Source of the DNA: an uncultured Ruminococcus sp.
GTDB lineage: Bacteria > Bacillota > Clostridia > Oscillospirales > Acutalibacteraceae
Length of the DNA: 64,000 nt
Assembly: GCA_902794395.1 (NCBI GenBank)
Contig: CADBHB010000008.1
Location: 1 to 64,000 of the forward strand
Direction: 5' to 3'
Below, one piece after another: positions 36,442-45,522 of this stretch (its first letter is position 1; each line of letters starts with the position of its first letter). The position numbers and the translations under genes are program-made. A model generated the notes under the pieces. It was not told the DNA's origin. It was given only the letters and a program-made list of their open reading frames with translations, and did not search any database.

Positions 36442-37100
36442 TGGGCGTAAAAACACAGTTGGATAACCGCCTGCGGCTGTGCGCGGACTTTGTCCGCCGC
36501 GGCGCAAGGGCGGCAGACATCGGCACAGACCATGCGTATTTACCCGTGTGGCTGTGCCGAAACAATATTTGCCCGTCGGCAATAGCCGCCGACATCAATC
36601 CCGAGCCCCTGAGCCGCGGCAAGCTGACTATCGACGCCGCCGAACTTGGCGACCGCGTAGAGGCTCGTCTGAGCGACGGCATGCAGGCTATCGGCGAAAA
36701 CGAAGCCGACGACATCATAATAGCGGGCATGGGCGGCGAGCTTATCGCCGACATCATCGACCGCTGCCCCTACGCCAAAAGCAAAGCCAAGCATTTTATT
36801 TTGCAGCCGATGACCAAAAGCGAGGTGCTTACGGCGCGGCTGTGCGCAAACGGCTTTGAAATAGACGCTCAGGACTGCTGTGTGTCGGGCGGAAAATGCT
36901 ACACCGTGCTATCGGTTTTCTATACGGGACGCGCCATAAAGCGCGACGAGACCTATTACTACCTCGGGGAGCTGGATCCCCGTCATAACGCGACGCATCT
37001 CCGTTTTGTCCGCAGTCACATCGAGCGGCTGCGCAAGCAGGCAAAGGGAGAGGCGCGCTTTGCCGCGCTCGCGGACAAACTGGAGGCGTACTGTGACTGA
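36441..37100 (+). CDS. trmK: tRNA (adenine-N1)-methyltransferase TrmK-like
   Basis: 219 residues. TrmK methylates N1 of A22 in tRNA. The SAM site is ARAADIGTDHAYLPVWLC with AIAADINPEPL, and the catalytic motif is DDIIIAGMGGELIADII. The C-terminal helical coil (FVRSHIERLRKQAKGEARFA) is also typical. I start it at the ATG at 36441, which overlaps the previous stop (TGATG). A nif3-like gene directly follows with an 8-base overlap; trmK-nif3 pairs are common in Firmicutes. Confidence 0.92.
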   Translation: MGVKTQLDNRLRLCADFVRRGARAADIGTDHAYLPVWLCRNNICPSAIAADINPEPLSRGKLTIDAAELGDRVEARLSDGMQAIGENEADDIIIAGMGGELIADIIDRCPYAKSKAKHFILQPMTKSEVLTARLCANGFEIDAQDCCVSGGKCYTVLSVFYTGRAIKRDETYYYLGELDPRHNATHLRFVRSHIERLRKQAKGEARFAALADKLEAYCD

Positions 37101-37851
37101 GATAAAAGATATTCTTGACTGGTTCGAGGGCTTCGCGCCCGTTGATACCGCGATGGATTTTGACAACGTAGGTCTGCTGGTCGGCGACAGGAACACCGCT
37201 GTCAGCCGCGCTCTGCTGACCCTTGACATCACCGCCGAAACGGTGGAGGAAGCGGCAAAAACGGGCTGCGAGCTGATAATCAGCCACCACCCCGTGATAT
37301 TCGCGCCGATGAAGCGCATGCCGGCGAAAAGCGTGCCCTACCTGCTGGCGCGTCACGGCATAGCCGCCGTCTGCATGCACACCAACCTTGACCTGTCGGA
37401 AAGCTTCGGGGTAAACACCTGCCTTGCGGACGCGCTGGGCGTAAAAGGTCTGCGCAAAGCCAAGGCGGGCGAATGTCTGTTCATCGGCGAGTTGGACGAG
37501 GAGACCGCGACAGACGTCTTCGCGCTGCGCGCAAAAGAGGCGCTGGGCTGCGAGGGACTGCGCTACACCGCGGTCAAGCCGACGGTCAAAACGGTCGCCG
37601 TAGCCTCGGGCGCGGGCGGCTCGGATGTTTTTGCCGCCGCCGAAGAGGGCGCGGACGTGCTGGTGACCGGCGAGATAAAGCACCATGAGATAAACGCCGC
37701 CAACGCGATGGGCGTAAATATTGCGGATGTAGGGCACTTTAAAAGTGAAGACATTGTCATTTTACCGCTGAAAAACAAACTGGAGGCAGCGTTTTCTGAC
37801 ATTATATTTACAAAGTCGCAGGTTTACAGCGATAAAATGAAATACATTTAA
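37093..37851 (+). CDS. Nif3-like dinuclear metal-center protein
   Basis: 252 residues. DNVGLLVGDRNTAVSRALLT begins the fold; metal-binding residues are in ELIISHHPVIFAPM and CMHTNLD at the first half, and in EIKHHEINAANAMG and DVGHFKSE at the end. These are the NIF3/YqfO signatures. The GTP cyclohydrolase I type 2 name often attached to the family is not supported by the sequence alone. I start it at the GTG at 37093 (MTEIKDILDWFEGF), with GGAGG 5 bases upstream. It overlaps trmK by 8 bases. Confidence 0.93.
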   Translation: MTEIKDILDWFEGFAPVDTAMDFDNVGLLVGDRNTAVSRALLTLDITAETVEEAAKTGCELIISHHPVIFAPMKRMPAKSVPYLLARHGIAAVCMHTNLDLSESFGVNTCLADALGVKGLRKAKAGECLFIGELDEETATDVFALRAKEALGCEGLRYTAVKPTVKTVAVASGAGGSDVFAAAEEGADVLVTGEIKHHEINAANAMGVNIADVGHFKSEDIVILPLKNKLEAAFSDIIFTKSQVYSDKMKYI

Positions 37852-37858
37852 AATATTA

Positions 37859-37887
37859 TTGCATAATTTGTAACAATTTGATATAAT
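37859..37887 (+). promoter_or_regulatory. Promoter of trmB
   Basis: TTGCAT (37859-37864) and TATAAT (37882-37887), 17-bp spacer, just after the nif3-like stop codon. Confidence 0.7.
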
Positions 37888-37918
37888 TAAATGAAATGGT
37901 TTTTTATATAGAGGTATT

Positions 37919-38578
37919 ATGAGGATAAGAAAGAAAAAATGGGCTGAGCCCGAACTGAGCGTGTGCGACTTTTTCATCAAGAATCCCGAGGAACACGCGG
38001 GCAATTGGAAGCACGCCTTCAAGAAAGAGCAGCCGCTGTACCTTGAGATCGGCTGCGGAAAGGGCGGCTTTGCCGGACAGTTCGCCGTGAAATACCCCGA
38101 GCGCAACATCATAGCGCTGGACATCAAGATCGACATGCTGGGCGTGGGCAGACGCACCATAGTCAAGCTGTTTGAGGAGGCGGGCAGAGAGGAAGTTGAC
38201 AATCTGCTGCTGGTAAACTATAACGTGGAACAGCTTGACAGGGTCATCCGTCCTGAGGACGAGATCGAGGGGCTGTTTATCAACTTCTGCAACCCCTGGC
38301 CGCGCCTCAAGCACAAAAAGCGCCGCCTGACCTTCCCCAAAAAGCTGGAAATGTACAAGAGCTTCCTCAAGCCCGAAGCGGAGATCCGCTTCAAGACAGA
38401 CGACGACGAGCTGTTTGAGGAGAGCGTGGAATACTTTGAGCAGAGCGGCTATGAGATAACCTACCTGACCCGCGACCTGCACGCAAGCGACTTTGCCGAG
38501 AACATCCCCACCGAGCACGAGCGGATGTTCACCGAAGAAGGCAAGAAGATTAAATTTTTGATCGCACGCCAAAAATAA
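37919..38578 (+). CDS. trmB: tRNA (guanine-N7-)-methyltransferase
   Basis: 219 residues. It makes m7G46 in tRNA. The SAM site is LYLEIGCGKGGFAGQFAVKY, followed by NIIALDIKIDML. The substrate loop is FINFCNPWPRLKHKKRRLTF, which has Asn-Pro-Trp-Pro in place of the more common Asp-Pro-Trp-Pro. RLTFPKKLEMYKSFLKP and FKTDDDELFEESVEYFEQSG complete the family pattern. AGAGGTATT precedes the ATG. It has its own promoter. The lipoprotein gene begins 32 bases downstream. Confidence 0.93.
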   Translation: MRIRKKKWAEPELSVCDFFIKNPEEHAGNWKHAFKKEQPLYLEIGCGKGGFAGQFAVKYPERNIIALDIKIDMLGVGRRTIVKLFEEAGREEVDNLLLVNYNVEQLDRVIRPEDEIEGLFINFCNPWPRLKHKKRRLTFPKKLEMYKSFLKPEAEIRFKTDDDELFEESVEYFEQSGYEITYLTRDLHASDFAENIPTEHERMFTEEGKKIKFLIARQK

Positions 38579-38610
38579 CCGATAAATACATCGCAAAAGG
38601 AGGGAAGCAT

Positions 38611-39972
38611 ATGAAGCTAAAAGCGGCTGCCGCGGCTTTGCTGGGCGCGGTGCTGTTGAGCGCGACCGGCGGCTGCAGCATCACCGATTTAAGCAAGGAC
38701 GATATGCTGCGCCCTCCCAAGACCATGGGCGACGAGGCGGAGATAGAAAAGCTGATCTCCAAGACCGCCAAGGGTCCCTACACACTCAAATATCCCAAAA
38801 GCGGCAGCTACCGCAGCGCTATCGTCATGCACGACCTCGACGGCGACAATGTAAACGAGGCGATCGCCTTTTTCCGTGAAAAGGACGGCGCGGCGGGCGT
38901 GCACATGCTGGTGATGTACGAAAACGACGGCAGCTGGACTATCTCGGATGATTTCGTAAACGAAACTACCGACGTAGACAGCATCGACTTCGCCGACATA
39001 GGGCGCGGCAAGGAGCAGGAGATCCTTGTGGGCTACGCCACCTACACCACGGGCGTCAATTATTTGACCGCCTACACCTACGAAAACGGCAGTACCGAGT
39101 CGATTGAAACCGGACAGAACTGCTCGGCGTTCTACTGCGGCAATCTGGACAACAGCGGCAAAAGCAAGGTCATCGCGCTGTCGCTGTTCAGCCCCGAAAA
39201 CAAGGCAAAGGCAACCCTGCTGGAATTTGACGACGAAAGCAAGATGATGTTTCCCAAGGCGTCCGCGCCGATGGACCCCAACATCGTCAGCTACAAAAAC
39301 GCCGTATTCTCCGACCTGGGCGACGGCGTCAAGGGGCTGGTGGTGGACGGCGGCACGTCGAACGGCGAGTTGAACACCCAGGTGATATATTTCAGCAAGC
39401 AGCGAAACGCCCTGCGCAATCCGCTGTACAAAGAGCGGGCGGCTAATCCCACCCAGCGCACCAGCGCGGTATATTCCGCCGATACCGACAACGACATGAA
39501 AATAAAGATCCCCACCGTGTCTACCCTGCCCTACAACAAGGACAGCGGCGCCTTTACCGCCGCCGAGCAGGTGCTGTGGAACAACTTCAGCATTGAAAAG
39601 GAAGCCCTGCTTCCCGCGCAGCGCACGGCGGCGAATTACAACTATAACTACACCATTAAGATACCCGAGACCTGGACGGCAGGCGCGTTTTCGGCGCTGC
39701 TGAACAAAAGCGGCGACGTTATGAGCGTCTGCGAATGGAACAGCAACACCGCGGGCGCCAAGCTCTTTGACATAAAGGTGTTCAAGGTAGCCGACTGGGA
39801 CAAGGGCGAGGGCGTGGACGGCTATGTGCTGATCTACAAGGACAACCGCTACGCCTACACCTTCCGCAACTACTCCGCGCAAAGCGAGCTGGCGCTAAGC
39901 GACAACGAGATAAAAACCGCGTTTTCGCTGCTTAACAACACCGCTTCCGCCGCTATCAACAAGCCCTCGTAA
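38611..39972 (+). CDS. Lipoprotein of unknown function, upstream of a two-component system
   Basis: 453 residues. A lipoprotein signal (MKLKAAAAALLGAVLLSATG then GCSI) places the lipid on Cys22. The first half has FG-GAP/VCBS-like phrases, such as IVMHDLDGDNVNEAIAFFRE and DFADIGRGKEQEILVGYATY, which suggest a beta-propeller. The last third (TIKIPETWTAGAFSALLNKS, KVFKVADWDKGEGVDGYVLI) looks like a separate beta domain. I know no enzyme motif for it. It lies 63 bases before a response regulator and a histidine kinase, so an external sensing role is a reasonable guess. AAAGGAGGG precedes the ATG. Confidence 0.75.
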   Translation: MKLKAAAAALLGAVLLSATGGCSITDLSKDDMLRPPKTMGDEAEIEKLISKTAKGPYTLKYPKSGSYRSAIVMHDLDGDNVNEAIAFFREKDGAAGVHMLVMYENDGSWTISDDFVNETTDVDSIDFADIGRGKEQEILVGYATYTTGVNYLTAYTYENGSTESIETGQNCSAFYCGNLDNSGKSKVIALSLFSPENKAKATLLEFDDESKMMFPKASAPMDPNIVSYKNAVFSDLGDGVKGLVVDGGTSNGELNTQVIYFSKQRNALRNPLYKERAANPTQRTSAVYSADTDNDMKIKIPTVSTLPYNKDSGAFTAAEQVLWNNFSIEKEALLPAQRTAANYNYNYTIKIPETWTAGAFSALLNKSGDVMSVCEWNSNTAGAKLFDIKVFKVADWDKGEGVDGYVLIYKDNRYAYTFRNYSAQSELALSDNEIKTAFSLLNNTASAAINKPS

Positions 39973-40035
39973 GGCTTTGACATTACTTTGATACCGCTTT
40001 CTTTTTAGATACAAAACAACAACGGAGGTTTTGAC

Positions 40036-40743
40036 ATGAAAAAGATTCTTGTTTGCGAGGACGAAGCCGCTATCCGCGACTTTGTCGTTATCAACCTGAC
40101 ACGCGCGGGCTACGACGTCGTCGAAGCCGACTGCGGTGAGACCGCTCTGAAAAAATACGACGAGCACGACGGCGACTTTGACATCGCCATCCTCGATGTG
40201 ATGATGCCCGGCATCGACGGCTTCCAGGTCTGCAAGGAGCTGCGCAGCCGCAACGGCGGCATAGGCATCATCATGCTCTCCGCTAAAACGCAGGAGATGG
40301 ACAAGGTGACGGGTCTGATGCTGGGCGCCGACGACTATGTGGCAAAGCCCTTCTCCCCCAGCGAGCTGCTTGCGCGCGTAGATTCGCTTTACCGCCGCGT
40401 GGCGCTGGCTCAGTCGCGCTCCGAAAACAACTTCAAGGAAGAGCTCAAGTCCGGCGACTTCACCCTCAATCTGCGCAACCGCGCGCTGATGAAGGCGGGT
40501 AAAATGATAGAGCTGACCCAGGTGGAGTTCCAGATAATGGAATACTTCTTCTCAAATCCCGGCACGGCGCTTGACCGCATCGACATCCTCAACCACGTCT
40601 GGGGCGACGCCTATGTGGGCGAGGACAAGATCGTCGACGTCAACATCCGCCGCCTGAGAATGAAGGTGGAGGACGAGCCCTCCAACCCCAAGCACATCAT
40701 CACCGTATGGGGTCTGGGCTACAAGTGGGACAGCGGCGAGTGA
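40036..40743 (+). CDS. OmpR/PhoB-family response regulator
   Basis: 235 residues. The receiver domain has the acidic pair in KILVCEDEAAIRDFV, phospho-acceptor Asp in DIAILDVMMPGIDGFQ, Thr/Ser in GIIMLSAKTQEMD, and Lys in DDYVAKPFSPSELLARV. The winged-helix output domain has ELTQVEFQIMEYFFSNPGTA and VDVNIRRLRMKVEDEPSNPK. It most likely forms a pair with the kinase 150 bases downstream. GGAGGTTTTG precedes the ATG. Targets are unknown. Confidence 0.95.
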   Translation: MKKILVCEDEAAIRDFVVINLTRAGYDVVEADCGETALKKYDEHDGDFDIAILDVMMPGIDGFQVCKELRSRNGGIGIIMLSAKTQEMDKVTGLMLGADDYVAKPFSPSELLARVDSLYRRVALAQSRSENNFKEELKSGDFTLNLRNRALMKAGKMIELTQVEFQIMEYFFSNPGTALDRIDILNHVWGDAYVGEDKIVDVNIRRLRMKVEDEPSNPKHIITVWGLGYKWDSGE

Positions 40744-40892
40744 TATGCCGACCTGCGGCGCCCGACACCGCGCCGTTGGCTTTTGCTGCCCCAAATCAGG
40801 CCGAATATACCTTAGGACAGCGATGCTGCTCACAGTGACCGCTGCCTTTGGCGCGCGAAAAGCGGCTTTGCCGCATGAAAGGAGTTGAAAGG

Positions 40893-42362
40893 ATGATAAA
40901 GGGTATCACCAAGCGCTGGATGCTCAACACGCTCAGCGTTATCCTCACCATTATCGTATTGGTCGTAGTCATCCTCATTTTCTCCCTAAACCGCGTGTTC
41001 CAGTCGCGCATACAACAGGATCTGCACTCCTCGTCCAACGAGCTGAGCATGGTGTTCCCGAGCTTTGAGGCGGACAACCCCACCGAGTTTACCTCAGCCG
41101 CGCGCGACTATATCGAAAACTTTGACAAAAAAGAACAGATGGGCGTTATGGTGCTCAACTCCTCGGGACGTGTGGTGCTGACCTCCACGGGCTTCCTTCC
41201 CTCGGAAAAGGAGAAGATGAACGACTTTGACGCCGCGCGCAAGAGCGACTCCGGCAACGCCTTCTGGAACGGCAAGCTGCTCTCGGGCGAACGCGCCATG
41301 AGCGAGACCCGCATTATCCGCGACGAAAACGGCAACGTGGTGGGCGCGGTGCGCTACATCGTATCTATGGAGCCGGCGCACAGCCGCATAGTGCTGTTCA
41401 GCATAATAATCATAGCGGTGGGCATAGCGGTCATCGCCATGGTCATCCTCTCGGGTCTGGCGTTCATCCGCTCAATAGTCAAGCCCATACAGAGGCTTTC
41501 AAAGGCGGCGGCGCAGATAGCGCAGGGCGACTTTTCCGCCTCCGAAAAAATCGAGCACAAATACAACGACGAGATCGGTGATCTCTGCGACGCTGTAAGC
41601 GACATGGCAAAAGATTTGCAGACCACCGAACAAATGAAAAACGACTTTATTTCCCGCGTTTCTCACGAACTGCGCACACCTCTTACCGCCATAAAGGGCT
41701 GGGCGGAGACCATGCAGCTGAGCGAGCGCGGCACGCTGGACAGACGCACCTTTGACAGGGGAATGTCGGTTATAATCAAGGAGAGCAGCCGCCTTACGGG
41801 CATAGTCGAGGAGCTGCTTGACTTCGGCAGGATACAGAGCGGCAGAATGGTGCTGATGAAGGAAAAAATGGACATCCTCGCCGAATTTGACGAAACCGTG
41901 TACATGCTCAAGGAGCGCGCCGTAGAGGACGGCATCCACCTGCTTTACGACGACACCGACGTGGTGCTGCCGCCGGTTTACGGCGACCGCAACCGCCTGC
42001 GCCAGGTGTTCCTAAATATACTTGACAACGCGCTGAAATACACGCCCAAGGGCGGCGTAGTGGCGGCGCAGGTGCTCTACTCAAAGGATGACCCCGAGGT
42101 TATCAAGATAGTGGTCACCGACTCAGGCTGCGGCATCCCCGCCGAGGATTTGCCGCGCGTAAAGGAAAAATTTTACAAAGCAAATCAAACCGTAGGCGGC
42201 TCCGGCATAGGCTTAGCCGTCGCGGATGAGATAATGAACCTGCACAACGGCAAGCTCGACATCGAGAGCGGCGAGGGCGTGGGCACCACCGTGACCCTTA
42301 CCTTCCCCGTATACAAGGAAGGCGATGAAACCGAGGCCGCTCCCGAAACGGTGAAGCTGTAA
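40893..42362 (+). CDS. Membrane sensor histidine kinase
   Basis: 489 residues. TM1 (LNTLSVILTIIVLVVVILIF) and TM2 (IVLFSIIIIAVGIAVIAMVI) enclose an external domain of about 130 residues. Then come HAMP (SIVKPIQRLSKAAAQIAQGD), HisKA with the phospho-His in DFISRVSHELRTPLTAIKGW, and HATPase_c with N, G1 and G2 boxes (FLNILDNALKYTPKGG, VTDSGCGIP, GSGIGLAVADEIM). It is a WalK/PhoR-type kinase. I start it at the ATG at 40893, with AAAGGAG 8 bases upstream; an ATG at 40848 lacks a site. It pairs with the preceding regulator. Confidence 0.94.
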   Translation: MIKGITKRWMLNTLSVILTIIVLVVVILIFSLNRVFQSRIQQDLHSSSNELSMVFPSFEADNPTEFTSAARDYIENFDKKEQMGVMVLNSSGRVVLTSTGFLPSEKEKMNDFDAARKSDSGNAFWNGKLLSGERAMSETRIIRDENGNVVGAVRYIVSMEPAHSRIVLFSIIIIAVGIAVIAMVILSGLAFIRSIVKPIQRLSKAAAQIAQGDFSASEKIEHKYNDEIGDLCDAVSDMAKDLQTTEQMKNDFISRVSHELRTPLTAIKGWAETMQLSERGTLDRRTFDRGMSVIIKESSRLTGIVEELLDFGRIQSGRMVLMKEKMDILAEFDETVYMLKERAVEDGIHLLYDDTDVVLPPVYGDRNRLRQVFLNILDNALKYTPKGGVVAAQVLYSKDDPEVIKIVVTDSGCGIPAEDLPRVKEKFYKANQTVGGSGIGLAVADEIMNLHNGKLDIESGEGVGTTVTLTFPVYKEGDETEAAPETVKL

Positions 42363-42466
42363 AACGGATCGTGAATGGTATCGGTCGCTTCGCTTCGAGC
42401 TGTATCGCCCAAGGCGACTGCCTAACGCTTAACACTACCGACTAAAAAACAAAAGGAAAAATACTT

Positions 42467-43444
42467 ATGTCTAAAAAAACCAAAAAAATCACCTCGATCG
42501 GCGGCAGCGCACTGATCGAGGGCATTATGATGCGCGGCCCCAAAAAAAGCACCGTCTGCGTGCGCACGGGCAAGGATGAGATCTACAGCGAGGACATCAG
42601 AATAACGATGATACCCGAAAAGGTCAAGCTGTTCAAGCTGCCTTTTTTCAGGGGCATAGCGGGTCTTATCGACTCCATGCGCCTGAGCTACAAATCGCTG
42701 ATGCTCTCCGCCGACAAGGCGATAGAATCCGCGGAGATCGAGGAGGAGCCCTCCAAGTTTGAAAAATGGCTAGACGAAAAGTTCGGCGACAAGCTGATGA
42801 AAATTTTGATGGTCTTTGCCTCCATTCTGGGCGTAGCACTGGCGGTGGGACTGTTTTTCTTTGTGCCCTGGGGCTTGTTTGAGCTGCTTAAGCTGGCGGT
42901 GCCCGCGCTGCAGCAAAAGAACGAAACGGTCACCTTCTGGCAGTCCGTGTTTGAGGGCGTGCTCAAGATCATCCTGTTTTTGCTCTACATCGTCGTGGTG
43001 TCGCAAACCAAGGACATGAAGCGCGTGTTCATGTATCACGGCGCCGAACACAAAACTATCTTCTGCTACGAGAATGAGGAAGAGCTGACCGTGGAAAACG
43101 TGCGCAAGCAGATACGCTTTCACCCCCGCTGCGGCACCAGCTTCATCGTTATCATGCTGATTCTCGGCATAGTGGTCGGTCTGTTTGTACCCACCACGCT
43201 GGGCTTTTGGCGGCCTGTTATCAAAATCGCGCTTATCCCCGTTACCTGCGGCATCGGCTATGAGCTGATAAAGCTCTGCGGCAGACACGACAACGCGCTT
43301 ACCCGCATTATCGCCGCGCCCGGTCTGTGGGCACAGCGCATAACCACCAAGGAGCCCAACGACGACATGATAGAGGTAGCGATAAAGGCTATCGAGGCGG
43401 TAATCCCCGACGACGGCTCCGACATCATCAACTGCGGATGCTGA
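42467..43444 (+). CDS. yqhQ: DUF1385 family membrane protein (YqhQ)
   Basis: 325 residues. IGGSALIEGIMMRGPKKSTV is the DUF1385 hallmark. Membrane helices follow (LMKILMVFASILGVALAVGL, GVLKIILFLLYIVVVSQTKD, SFIVIMLILGIVVGLFVPTT). MYHGAEHKTIFCYENEEEL and RFHPRCGTSFIVI form the conserved cytosolic loop. Function is not settled. It overlaps prmC by 7 bases, a link also seen in other clostridia, where yqhQ, prmC and prfA adjoin. prfA is not here: recA follows. AAAAGGAAAA precedes the ATG. Confidence 0.93.
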   Translation: MSKKTKKITSIGGSALIEGIMMRGPKKSTVCVRTGKDEIYSEDIRITMIPEKVKLFKLPFFRGIAGLIDSMRLSYKSLMLSADKAIESAEIEEEPSKFEKWLDEKFGDKLMKILMVFASILGVALAVGLFFFVPWGLFELLKLAVPALQQKNETVTFWQSVFEGVLKIILFLLYIVVVSQTKDMKRVFMYHGAEHKTIFCYENEEELTVENVRKQIRFHPRCGTSFIVIMLILGIVVGLFVPTTLGFWRPVIKIALIPVTCGIGYELIKLCGRHDNALTRIIAAPGLWAQRITTKEPNDDMIEVAIKAIEAVIPDDGSDIINCGC

Positions 43445-44286
43445 GGGACGCCTACCGCGAGTGCCGACGGGCTTTGACGGACGGCGGCGTGGAGAACGCG
43501 GACTTTGAGGCGCTCTGCCTGCTGGAGCACGTGACCGGCTACGGCCGCTCCGCGCTGATAACGCACGGCGACGCGCCTGTGTCAGAGGCACAGCTGGAGC
43601 TTTTAAATTCTCTTACAGAAAAAAGATTGACCCGCTATCCCCTGCAATACCTGCTGGGCGAGTGGAGCTTCATGGGCTTTCCGCTCGCGGTCGGCGAGGG
43701 TGTGCTCATCCCCCGCGACGACACCGAGGTTTGCGTGAGGATGGCGCTGGACTTTTTAAAGGACAGACCCTCGGCTAAGGTTTACGACCTCTGCGCGGGC
43801 AGCGGCGCGATAGCTATTGCGCTGTGCGGACTCGTCAGAGCGGAGGTCTCCGCCGTTGAGCTGAGCGACAAAGCATTTTATTTTCTTCAAAAGAATATAT
43901 CTCGCAACGGACTGAAAGTTACCGCCATAAACGGCGACGTGCTGACCTGTCACCGCGAGGTGCCCGACGGCAGCCTCGACCTCATAATCTCCAACCCGCC
44001 TTACATTTGCCGCTCCGAGCTGAGCGGCTTGCAGGCTGAGGTGAAGTTTGAGCCTTCTATGGCGCTGGACGGCGGCGAGAGCGGCTTGGACTTTTACCGC
44101 GCGATAATCCGCGACTGGACGCCGAAGCTGAAGCGCGGCGGAGCGCTGGTTTTTGAGCTTGGCGAAGGTCAGGCGGCTACTGTACGGCGGTGGTTGAAAG
44201 GCAGCGGCTATGAGGAAATTTGCACCGAAAAGGACTTCGGCGGCTGTGAGCGCGCCATACGCGGCATACGAGCATTGGGCAATTAA
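43438..44286 (+). CDS. prmC: Release factor glutamine methyltransferase
   Basis: 282 residues. It methylates the GGQ glutamine of release factors RF1 and RF2. The N-terminal helical domain recognises the factor (ADFEALCLLEHVTGYGRSAL, RLTRYPLQYLLGEWSFMGFP). The SAM site is VYDLCAGSGAIAIALCGLV, and the catalytic motif is LDLIISNPPYICRSEL (NPPY). The start is the ATG at 43438, within the end of yqhQ. Length is normal. Confidence 0.95.
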   Translation: MLRDAYRECRRALTDGGVENADFEALCLLEHVTGYGRSALITHGDAPVSEAQLELLNSLTEKRLTRYPLQYLLGEWSFMGFPLAVGEGVLIPRDDTEVCVRMALDFLKDRPSAKVYDLCAGSGAIAIALCGLVRAEVSAVELSDKAFYFLQKNISRNGLKVTAINGDVLTCHREVPDGSLDLIISNPPYICRSELSGLQAEVKFEPSMALDGGESGLDFYRAIIRDWTPKLKRGGALVFELGEGQAATVRRWLKGSGYEEICTEKDFGGCERAIRGIRALGN

Positions 44287-44340
44287 CGGGACAATGCTCA
44301 CTTTTTAGAAATTTTGTTCGAGAATAATTCCGTAAAAATC

Positions 44341-44369
44341 TTGTGTTTTAAGCGGAAATACCGTATAAT
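44341..44369 (+). promoter_or_regulatory. Promoter of recA
   Basis: TTGTGT (44341-44346) and TATAAT (44364-44369), 17-bp spacer, about 43 bp before the ATG. Confidence 0.75.
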
Positions 44370-44412
44370 AGAGGCAACCCCATGGGATATGAACAAACGG
44401 AGGTACTGAAAA

Positions 44413-45522
44413 ATGGCAGTAGATAGGAACAAAGCGCTGGAAACAGCCATATCGCAAATCGAAAAGCAATTCGGCAAGGGCGCGGTGATGCGCCTTGGCG
44501 AGAATAAGCATATGACCGTCGACCACATCTCCACAGGCTCGCTGTCGCTGGACATCGCGCTGGGCATCGGCGGACTGCCGCGCGGCAGGATAGTGGAGAT
44601 CTACGGACCCGAGTCCTCGGGTAAAACCACCCTTTCGCTGCACTGCATCGCCGAGGGTCAGAAAAACGGCGGCAACGTCGCCTTTATCGACGTAGAGCAC
44701 GCGCTCGACCCCACCTACGCGGCGGCGCTGGGCGTAGACGTGGACTCGCTGCTGGTGTCGCAGCCCGACACCGGTGAGGACGCGCTTGAGATTGCCGAGG
44801 CGCTTATCCGCAGCGGCGCTATCGACGTAATCGTCATCGACTCGGTAGCGGCGCTGGTGCCCAAGGCTGAGATAGAGGGCGAAATGGGCGACAGCCATGT
44901 GGGTCTGCACGCCAGACTTATGTCGCAGGCGCTCAGAAAGCTCGCGGGCGCCATCAACAAAAGCAACTGCGTCGCCATCTTCATCAACCAGCTCCGCGAA
45001 AAGGTCGGCGTGGTCTACGGCAACCCCGAGGTGACCACGGGCGGCAGAGCGCTGAAATTCTACAGCTCTGTCCGCATTGACATCCGCCGCGTCGAGACCC
45101 TAAAGGTAAACGGCGAGATGGTCGGCTCACACACCAGATGCAAGGTGGTAAAGAATAAGATAGCGCCTCCCTTCCGCGAGGCTGAATTTGATATAATGTA
45201 CGGCGAGGGCATTTCGCGCGAGGGCGAGCTGCTCGACCTTTCGGTAAAGGCTGAGGTAGTACAAAAGGCGGGCGCGTGGTTCAGCTACAACGGACAGCGC
45301 CTGGGTCAGGGCAGAGATAAGGTGAAGGAGCTGCTGCGCACCGACAAGGAACTCGCCAATGAGATAGAGAGCAAGCTGTGGGAGAACATCGACAAACTCT
45401 ACGACCGCAAGCGCCCCGTAGCAAAGAAGGCGAAGCTGACCGAGGTGGAAGCCCCGGTTGCCGAGGAACCCGCCGCCGCAAAAAAGAAGTCGGCAAAAAT
45501 CGACGAGCTGCTTGACGACTGA
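44413..45522 (+). CDS. recA: Recombinase RecA
   Basis: 369 residues. It forms filaments on single-stranded DNA for strand exchange and SOS induction. [15 protein letters not shown], Walker [40 protein letters not shown], Walker [21 protein letters not shown], and [20 protein letters not shown] (L2 region) are all present. The C-terminal tail is acidic with a Lys-rich patch ([16 protein letters not shown]). GGAGGT is 8 bases upstream. The stop overlaps the recX start (TGATG). Confidence 0.98.
   Translation: MAVDRNKALETAISQIEKQFGKGAVMRLGENKHMTVDHISTGSLSLDIALGIGGLPRGRIVEIYGPESSGKTTLSLHCIAEGQKNGGNVAFIDVEHALDPTYAAALGVDVDSLLVSQPDTGEDALEIAEALIRSGAIDVIVIDSVAALVPKAEIEGEMGDSHVGLHARLMSQALRKLAGAINKSNCVAIFINQLREKVGVVYGNPEVTTGGRALKFYSSVRIDIRRVETLKVNGEMVGSHTRCKVVKNKIAPPFREAEFDIMYGEGISREGELLDLSVKAEVVQKAGAWFSYNGQRLGQGRDKVKELLRTDKELANEIESKLWENIDKLYDRKRPVAKKAKLTEVEAPVAEEPAAAKKKSAKIDELLDD

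Noticed and set aside
38689..39882. Open frame of 397 codons on the minus strand
   Set aside because: It is antisense to the lipoprotein gene, which has a clear signal peptide and ribosome-binding site; the antisense product shows no recognisable feature.
40744..40892. Further copy of the dispersed repeat between response regulator and kinase
   Set aside because: Short GC-rich palindromes occur, but none of the shared blocks (GACGCCTTGCCG, CTGACGGAACA) is present.
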